Source: an uncultured Erysipelotrichaceae bacterium
GTDB taxonomy: Bacteria; Bacillota_I; Bacilli_A; RF39; UBA660
Length of the DNA stretch: 11,199 nucleotides
Assembly (NCBI GenBank): GCA_902797105.1
Contig: CADBRL010000054.1
Span: 1-11,199 of the forward strand
Direction: 5' to 3'
A program made the translations under genes and the position numbers. Under the pieces are notes generated by a model. The model was not told the origin of the DNA. It made no database searches and worked only from the letters and a program-made list of their open reading frames with translations. The first letter of the stretch is position 1. Every line of letters begins with the position of its first letter. Shown here in pieces: positions 6,075 to 11,199 of this stretch.

Positions 6075-7430
6075 TTGAAATTAACAAAATACAATAAAAA
6101 AAGAAATTTTAGTAAAACAAAAGAACCAATTGGTAAAATATCAAAACCAAACAAAAAACTTAAATTTTGTGTTCAACATCATTTAGCAAGAAAAGACCAT
6201 TTTGATTTAAGACTAGAAAATAATGGTACAATGCCTTCATGGGCAGTACCTAAAGGACCATCATACAATCCAAAAGACAAACGTTTAGCAGTTCATGTCG
6301 AAGACCATCCCTTATCATACCGCACTTTTGAAGGAACAATTCCTGCTGGTGAATATGGCGGTGGCACAGTTTCACTTTTTGATGAAGGATATTATGAAAA
6401 AGTGAAATATGAAAAAAATTTAATAAAATTTATTTTACATGGCAAACGTCTTAAAGGTATGTGGACTTTAACTCATTTTAAAGATAATAACTGGCTTCTT
6501 ATTAAAGATAAAGATTATTTTGAAAATTATATTGATATAAAAAAATATAAAAGAAGTATTAAAACAGGAAGAACTTTCAAAGAAATAAAAAATAGTTCTA
6601 AAAACAAGACCATTGAAATAACAAACAAAGACAAAAAAATAATTGATAATATAACCAAAAATGATATTATGAATTACTATAAAAAAGTTGCGGATAGAAT
6701 GTTGCCATATCTTGAAAACAGGCCTATAAGTGTTATTCGTGCCCCTTCCGGAGTCAAAAATGGTACATTTTATAAAAAACATTTAGAAAATAAAGACGAA
6801 TATTTGGAAAAAATAAATATAACTTCCAAAAGTGACAAAGAAAAAGATTATTATTACATTTTAGATAAACTTGGATTATTAAGTGAAGTACAAATGAATA
6901 GTTATGAATTTCATGTGTGGGGAGCAAATGCGAGTAAAATAAATTCACCAAATATGATGGTATTTGACTTAGACCCAGATGAAAAGTTACCAATGGATAC
7001 ATTAAGACAAGGCGTAAAAGACTTAAAAGAAATTTTAGACAAATTAAATCTAAAATCGTATTTAAAAACCAGTGGTGGCAAAGGTTATCACATCGTTGTG
7101 CCAATTAACACTAAAATCTCATGGACTAAATTTTATAAAATATCAGAAAATATAGCACTCCTTATGGAAAGTACTTATCCGGATAAATACACAACAAATA
7201 TTAGAAAAGATACAAGAAAAGGAAAAATATTTATAGATTACCTACGTAATCAAAAAAAAGCTACATCTGTTGCACCATATTCTATAAGACTTAGAAAAAA
7301 TGCTCCTGTATCAATGCCAATAGCGTGGAATGAACTAGATAAAATAAAGCCCAATGAAATAACCATGGCTAAAGCTATACAAAGGCTAAAGAAAAAAGAC
7401 CCGTGGGAAGATTTTTTTACTTCCAACTAG
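6075..7430 (+). CDS. ligD: LigD-type protein: 3'-phosphoesterase plus polymerase (primase-polymerase) domains, no ligase domain
   Basis: Two modules of the bacterial end-joining enzyme LigD are present. The N-terminal 3'-phosphoesterase domain (about 6-160) trims 3'-phosphate and ribonucleotide ends. It keeps H36, H42, D44, R46, H78 (VEDHP) and Y82. The C-terminal archaeo-eukaryotic-primase-type polymerase (about 195-445) has FDLDPDE with D298 and D300, SGGKGYH with H339, and IFIDYL with D388, the expected metal-binding trio; it fills gaps, often with ribonucleotides. A roughly 35-residue Lys-rich linker stands where PE-LIG-POL proteins carry the ATP-dependent ligase. No ku or ligase gene is in the window, so partners must be encoded elsewhere or the protein has another repair role. 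TTG 6075 is chosen because GGTGAT (6065-6070) sits four bases before it, as in neighbouring genes. ATG 6063 would add four residues without a ribosome site. Confidence 0.92.
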   Translation: MKLTKYNKKRNFSKTKEPIGKISKPNKKLKFCVQHHLARKDHFDLRLENNGTMPSWAVPKGPSYNPKDKRLAVHVEDHPLSYRTFEGTIPAGEYGGGTVSLFDEGYYEKVKYEKNLIKFILHGKRLKGMWTLTHFKDNNWLLIKDKDYFENYIDIKKYKRSIKTGRTFKEIKNSSKNKTIEITNKDKKIIDNITKNDIMNYYKKVADRMLPYLENRPISVIRAPSGVKNGTFYKKHLENKDEYLEKINITSKSDKEKDYYYILDKLGLLSEVQMNSYEFHVWGANASKINSPNMMVFDLDPDEKLPMDTLRQGVKDLKEILDKLNLKSYLKTSGGKGYHIVVPINTKISWTKFYKISENIALLMESTYPDKYTTNIRKDTRKGKIFIDYLRNQKKATSVAPYSIRLRKNAPVSMPIAWNELDKIKPNEITMAKAIQRLKKKDPWEDFFTSN

Positions 7431-8347
7431 TCTTTATCATCTAAATTAACACCTTCAGCATCAATTAAATCTTTAAATTGAACTTTAAAATTTTCAATTT
7501 CTTTTACTTTTACATCTTCATAAACATTTTTAGCATTACAAATAGCTTTATAAAAATCTTTAATCGAAACTATTTTTCTATTATCATACAAAGCATAAGT
7601 AAAAGCATTAGCAACAATAGTTAAACAAATATCTGGATATCTACTTGCAATTTCATAAACTCTTTTATATTCATCAGTCATATTTACAATAAAAGCCATT
7701 ATTTTTTCAGTCACAAAAGGTTGATAATTAATTTTAACTCCGATTTGTTTTTCAAGTTTAGGAATAGTACCCATAAGTATCTTAACAACAGTTGGTTTAT
7801 CAGCTTCCAAAACATCAATTTTTTGAAATCTACGAAGAAAAGCTCTATCCCTTAAAATATATTGTTCATATTCTTCCGTAGTTGTAGCACCAATCATTTT
7901 AATTTGACCTCTGTCTAATCCTGCTTTAAGCATATTTGCAAAATCCATTCCCCCAGCTTTATTAACCAGCAAATGAGTTTCATCAATAAATATAATTGTA
8001 TTAAGTCTTTCAGAAAGTTCACGAACAAGTAAATCAATTCTATTTTCAATTTGTCCATCACTCATAGTTTCACCAATTAAACTTGTAATATTAACTTTAA
8101 TTAAACTATAGTTTTTTAGTGCATCAGGAACTAAACCTTTTTGTATTCTATAAGCAAGGCCTTCCACTATGGCTGTTTTACCAATCCCTGGTTTACCAAC
8201 AAGTAAAGCACTTTTTTCTGGTGTCAAAAGAGTCAAAATAACTTGTTTTATTTCATCATCTCTAGCAATTGCTGGGTCAGTTATATATTCTTTAGTTGTT
8301 AAATCAACACCATAACGTTCTAACATACTTATTTTTTCTTCATTCAT
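7427..8347 (-). CDS. Single-domain AAA+ ATPase resembling the first (D1) module of ClpB/ClpC
   Basis: The 306 residues carry one AAA+ module very like D1 of ClpA/B/C. Walker A is GKPGIGKTA (51-59), followed by IVEGLAYRIQKGLVP. Walker B is IIFIDE (118-123), sensor 1 lies in IGATTTEEY (152-160), and the paired arginines are in FLRRF (170-174, R172/R173). A helical lid covers about 180-275. There is no Clp N-domain, middle coiled coil or second AAA module, so it is a third to half the usual Clp length. The pore-1 position, normally KYRG, reads TMSDG (94-98), lacking the substrate-gripping aromatic. It is probably an ATP-driven oligomer, but threading and unfolding is doubtful. AAGGTGAT lies before ATG 8347. 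It is the last operon gene, 14 bases after the glycosyltransferase. Its stop shares CTAG with that of ligD. Confidence 0.88.
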   Translation of the reverse strand: MNEEKISMLERYGVDLTTKEYITDPAIARDDEIKQVILTLLTPEKSALLVGKPGIGKTAIVEGLAYRIQKGLVPDALKNYSLIKVNITSLIGETMSDGQIENRIDLLVRELSERLNTIIFIDETHLLVNKAGGMDFANMLKAGLDRGQIKMIGATTTEEYEQYILRDRAFLRRFQKIDVLEADKPTVVKILMGTIPKLEKQIGVKINYQPFVTEKIMAFIVNMTDEYKRVYEIASRYPDICLTIVANAFTYALYDNRKIVSIKDFYKAICNAKNVYEDVKVKEIENFKVQFKDLIDAEGVNLDDKD

Positions 8348-8361
8348 TTATATCACCTTAA

Positions 8362-9447
8362 CTATTTATTAGTATACCATTTATTTAAAACATAATCTAC
8401 TAAATCTTTAGCACTATTTCTATTTATATATTTCTTTTGATTATTTATCATTTCTTCTTGAATAGTTTTATCATCAAGTATTTTTTGTGTAACACTTACA
8501 ACTTCATCTGGATTTTTAGCACGCATTCCCATGCCATTACTTTCAAAAAATAAAGCATTATAATTTTCCACACCAGGAATTGGCATCATAAGCACAAAAG
8601 GCTTTCTCATCATTGTAATTTCAGTTGAGGTAAGTCCACCAGGTTTTGCAATTATTACACTTGCCTTATTCATATATTCATTTATATTATTAATAAAGCC
8701 TTTAACAATTAAATTTTTATTATCTATTTTTTCTAATTTTTCTTTTAAAGCTTCATTACTTCCACATACCACAACTAAATAAGCATCAATTTTTTCAAGT
8801 ATTTTTTTAACACATTCTTCCATCTCACCAAAGCCCATACTACCTGATGTAAGCAAAATAATATCTTTATCATTTGGTAACTGAATATTACCTTTGGCTT
8901 CCAAAAAACTTGATGCAACTGGTATGCCTATTGGTAATAAAATATCTTTATTTATACCCTTTTCTATAAATCTATTTGTTAATTTCTCACTTGGAATAAC
9001 AAATATATCCGGATTAGTTTCATTCCAAAAAGGAATACATTCATAATCAGTTGCAACATTAATAAACTTAATATCTTTCTTATTTTTTAGTTCTGTTAAG
9101 GCCATGCAAGGAAATACATGAGTACCTATTGCTAAATCATATCCATTTTCTTCTAAAAAATTATCTAAATTTTTAACGACCATTTTATTAAAAGCATAAA
9201 CTGGACTCTTTATTCCTGTTTTATTATAAAGTTCGCCTAATTTATAAACAGTTTTAAAAATATTGCCCTTTCCTTTTGTTGAACTCAAATATAGTTTTTC
9301 AGCCCTTTTGCTTGCTCTTTTCCCAGCAAGTTCCATGTAATCTTTCACATCACAAAAAATACCACTTTTTTTAAACTCACTTGCTATATATCTAGCACAA
9401 CTATTATGTCCACCACCTGTACTACAAGTAAAAACTACAATTTTCAT
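8362..9447 (-). CDS. MGDG-synthase/GT28-type glycosyltransferase (UgtP-like, probable diacylglycerol glucosyltransferase)
   Basis: The 361 residues have the two Rossmann-type domains of this family. The N-terminal MGDG_synth-like domain (about 1-165) has TGGGHNS at 10-16, H110 (GTHVF) and NVATDYECIPFW at 130-141, and should bind the lipid acceptor. The C-terminal GT28-like domain (about 190-345) has LLTSGSMGFGEM at 198-209 and the nucleotide-sugar motif KPGGLTSTE at 268-276. Relatives (UgtP/YpfP) move glucose or galactose from a UDP-sugar to diacylglycerol at the inner membrane face, making glycolipids and lipoteichoic-acid anchors. The sugar and acceptor cannot be fixed from sequence. It starts at ATG 9447, directly abutting the upstream stop. 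Its ribosome site GGGGTGAT is formed by the last codons of the upstream membrane-protein gene, a sign of tight coupling. Confidence 0.87.
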   Translation of the reverse strand: MKIVVFTCSTGGGHNSCARYIASEFKKSGIFCDVKDYMELAGKRASKRAEKLYLSSTKGKGNIFKTVYKLGELYNKTGIKSPVYAFNKMVVKNLDNFLEENGYDLAIGTHVFPCMALTELKNKKDIKFINVATDYECIPFWNETNPDIFVIPSEKLTNRFIEKGINKDILLPIGIPVASSFLEAKGNIQLPNDKDIILLTSGSMGFGEMEECVKKILEKIDAYLVVVCGSNEALKEKLEKIDNKNLIVKGFINNINEYMNKASVIIAKPGGLTSTEITMMRKPFVLMMPIPGVENYNALFFESNGMGMRAKNPDEVVSVTQKILDDKTIQEEMINNQKKYINRNSAKDLVDYVLNKWYTNK

Positions 9448-10083
9448 CTAATCACCCCAACTATCATTATACATATTTTTTAAATATTCCTTATTAAATG
9501 TTTTATCCAAAAATTCTTCATACTTATATTTAGCTTCAATACCTTTTTCTTTATTTCTTGCTCTATTAATTGCAACACCTGTAAGAAATATATCAAAAAC
9601 CAAAAATATACTTAAAAATATTGCTAATCTTTTGCCAAGATTTTTATCCATCTTTTCAAGTAATTTAGTTATATACGGATAAATATATTTAATCCATACA
9701 ACACCAAGAAGTCCCCAAAAAAGGGAATATCTAACACATATTCTGCCATTTAAGTTAAGTGGTTTTCTAGAATAATCCCAAGCAGTAAAACCTAAAACCA
9801 GTTCCATTCCCCAACTCATTATATATTCCAAAATAGATCCCCCGATAAAACCAATTAAAAATATTTTTATATTTTTTTCATTTCTAAACTTATATAAAAG
9901 AGCTGTAAGCATCAAAGCACCAAGACCATAAGCCATATTAAACGGTCCAATAACAACTGCGGAATGATTAATAAACTCTTTCCATTTAATAAGGGAAAAT
10001 AAACCTTCCACAAACCAACCCACAACACAGCCAACAATAAATATCCAAAATAAATTATATAAACTCTCACTACTTCTTTTCAT
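9448..10083 (-). CDS. Multi-pass membrane protein, PF06541-like ('putative ABC-transporter type IV')
   Basis: The 211 residues resemble the family annotated as putative ABC transporter permease (PF06541). Its typical signatures are GPFNMAYGLGALML (46-59), LEYIMSWGMELVLG (85-98) and WDYSRKPLNLNGRICVRYSLFWG (102-124). About five membrane helices lie near 10-30, 47-65, 73-92, 118-136 and 152-173, with a charged C-terminal tail. There is no ATP-binding partner here, and the family name is not backed by known transport; function is unknown. ATG 10083 (KRSSES) is preferred. In-frame TTG 10092 and GTG 10089 lie closer to the upstream stop, and TTGGTGG there probably serves as ribosome site. It lies between a carboxypeptidase gene and a glycolipid glycosyltransferase gene in one operon, so a role in envelope building is a reasonable guess. 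Confidence 0.85.
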   Translation of the reverse strand: MKRSSESLYNLFWIFIVGCVVGWFVEGLFSLIKWKEFINHSAVVIGPFNMAYGLGALMLTALLYKFRNEKNIKIFLIGFIGGSILEYIMSWGMELVLGFTAWDYSRKPLNLNGRICVRYSLFWGLLGVVWIKYIYPYITKLLEKMDKNLGKRLAIFLSIFLVFDIFLTGVAINRARNKEKGIEAKYKYEEFLDKTFNKEYLKNMYNDSWGD

Positions 10084-10092
10084 AACCACCAA

Positions 10093-11199
10093 CTATTTAT
10101 CATATTTTTCATAAAAGTATTTAACTAAAGGTTCCACACTAATTTTATCATATCCCATTTTTTTCAAAACTTCAACACCAGTATAAGCTCCACCATTTAC
10201 ATAAATATTTTTACATAAATAGTCAGTTATAACTTTTATATTACCTGTTTTTAATATTTCATCAATATTACCTAAATTCTTTTTTAAAGCATCTAAGAAC
10301 ATACCATCAAAAATAGAACCAATTAAGTAAGATGGAAAATAGCCAAAATCTCCTTCAGCCCAATGAACATCTTGAAGAACACCTTCACTATCATTTGTTA
10401 CTTGAACACCTAAATATTCTTTCATTTTTCTATTCCAAACTTTAGGTAAATCATCAACGCTTAAATTACCATTAAATAAATCTCTTTCAATTTCATATCT
10501 TAAAATAATGTGCATACAATATGTAAGTTCATCAGCTTCAGTACGTACCAAATTAGGCATCGCACAATTTAATCCTTTTGCAAATTCTTCTAAACTAATA
10601 TCAAGACCAAGCATATTTTTAACTTCATCATATATTGGATACCAAAAATTAATATTTCTTCCTAGAATATTTTCATAAAATCTTGATTGACTTTCATGTA
10701 ATGCATTTATACCATCACAAGTTGCACATTCATATTTAGTTAAATTATTATCAACATTTTGTTCTAAAATACCATGTCCACCTTCATGTACAATAGTTGT
10801 CACAAAATCAAATGGATTATCTGTAAACTTAAAAGCAATTCTAATATCATTATTACCAACTTTTTCCGTAAAACCATGTGGATAAATTCCAAGAGCACCT
10901 TTATTCATGTCAAATCCCATATAATTTAAAATAAATTCAGCACACTTTATTAACACATCTTTACTTACATTCATTTTGACATCTATTTTTTTATTATTAA
11001 GTTTACTTATCAAAGGAACAAGTTTTTCTTTTAGTTCATTAAATAATTTATCTATTACGTTACTTGTTAACCCTTCTTCATAACTATTAAGCATAGTATC
11101 ATATAAATTCTCACCTTTATTTAAATAACCATAATATTTTTTAGTATATTCAATTACATCCTTCAAATAAGGTTTAAAAGCCTCATAATCATTATTTTC
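10093..11199 (-). CDS. M32 family metallocarboxypeptidase (carboxypeptidase Taq-like), 5' end outside the window
   Basis: A cytosolic zinc carboxypeptidase that removes C-terminal residues from peptides. The frame stays open to the window edge, where codons read ENNDYEAFKPYLKDVIEY, a match to the usual M32 segment NDF-x-SF-x-P. The TTG at 11166 is therefore internal and the true start lies beyond 11199. About 368 of a usual 500 residues are visible. Counting from 11166, zinc ligands H127 and H131 and catalytic E128 lie in HEGGHGILEQ (127-136). The HESQSRFYEN motif at 157-166 supplies the third ligand E158, and RTEADELTY is at 208-216. All M32 signatures are intact; only HPF-T is changed, to HGFT (97-100). 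It ends at TAG, directly before the membrane-protein gene, and is the most upstream gene of the four-gene operon seen here. Confidence 0.93.
   Translation of the reverse strand, partial: ENNDYEAFKPYLKDVIEYTKKYYGYLNKGENLYDTMLNSYEEGLTSNVIDKLFNELKEKLVPLISKLNNKKIDVKMNVSKDVLIKCAEFILNYMGFDMNKGALGIYPHGFTEKVGNNDIRIAFKFTDNPFDFVTTIVHEGGHGILEQNVDNNLTKYECATCDGINALHESQSRFYENILGRNINFWYPIYDEVKNMLGLDISLEEFAKGLNCAMPNLVRTEADELTYCMHIILRYEIERDLFNGNLSVDDLPKVWNRKMKEYLGVQVTNDSEGVLQDVHWAEGDFGYFPSYLIGSIFDGMFLDALKKNLGNIDEILKTGNIKVITDYLCKNIYVNGGAYTGVEVLKKMGYDKISVEPLVKYFYEKYDK

Noticed and set aside
6468..7104. Minus-strand open frames (6468-6782 and 6754-7104) inside ligD
   Set aside because: They are antisense to conserved LigD domains and their products resemble no family.
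5800..7440. Integrated element bounded by a repeated tRNA-His 3' end
   Set aside because: I find no second copy of the tRNA 3' end near the far side of ligD and no integrase gene; only adjacency remains.
11164..11166. TTG as the start of the M32 carboxypeptidase gene
   Set aside because: The frame stays open to 11199 and the extra codons match the N-terminal side of M32 proteins, so the start is outside the window.
1..11199. CRISPR array, toxin-antitoxin pair or complete defence island
   Set aside because: No spaced direct repeats and no cas, restriction, retron or paired toxin genes were seen. The Rpn-like nuclease, LigD-type protein and AAA+ protein are unlinked by operon structure.

Overview
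The window is very AT-rich, and Lys, Asn, Ile and Tyr dominate its proteins. It carries Firmicutes-type signals: an HrcA/CIRCE operator, GGTGAT-type Shine-Dalgarno sequences, a UgtP-like glycolipid glycosyltransferase, and short rho-independent terminators. I infer a low-GC Bacilli or Mycoplasmatota-type bacterium, possibly an uncultured gut lineage. It uses the ordinary code: Trp is TGG, no frame needs TGA as sense, and every visible full-length gene stops at TAA or TAG. Nothing marks the species.

Left part (1-2800, minus strand). A small acidic orphan protein is followed one base later by a gene with an N-terminal membrane anchor. That gene changes frame just after the anchor. It continues as a roughly 790-residue body with a repetitive beta-rich region and a C-terminal HExxH (gluzincin-type) domain. 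Next (2774-3704) is a PD-(D/E)XK (Rpn-like) nuclease that forms its own transcription unit, with a near-consensus promoter and a clear terminator.

Middle (3768-5733, minus strand). A small heat-shock protein gene has a perfect TTGACA-17-TATAAT promoter whose -35 box lies inside a CIRCE operator. Its leader can fold, and a terminator follows it. Upstream lies a two-gene unit, nitroreductase then a cation-diffusion-facilitator-like protein. A plus-strand tRNA-His with its own terminator is divergent from this unit.

Right part. A plus-strand LigD-type gene encodes the 3'-phosphoesterase and polymerase domains but no ligase domain. Its stop overlaps, in the palindrome CTAG, the stop of a minus-strand four-gene operon. 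In transcription order the operon is M32 carboxypeptidase (cut by the window edge), a PF06541-like membrane protein, an MGDG-synthase/GT28 glycosyltransferase, and a ClpB/ClpC D1-like single-domain AAA+ ATPase. The genes are spaced 0-14 bases apart, and Shine-Dalgarno sequences sit in the ends of upstream genes.

I see no CRISPR array, insertion sequence or complete defence system. The main points of interest are the frame break in the metallopeptidase, the ligase-less LigD beside a tRNA, the D1-only AAA+ protein with an atypical pore loop, and the CIRCE-controlled sHsp with a structured leader.
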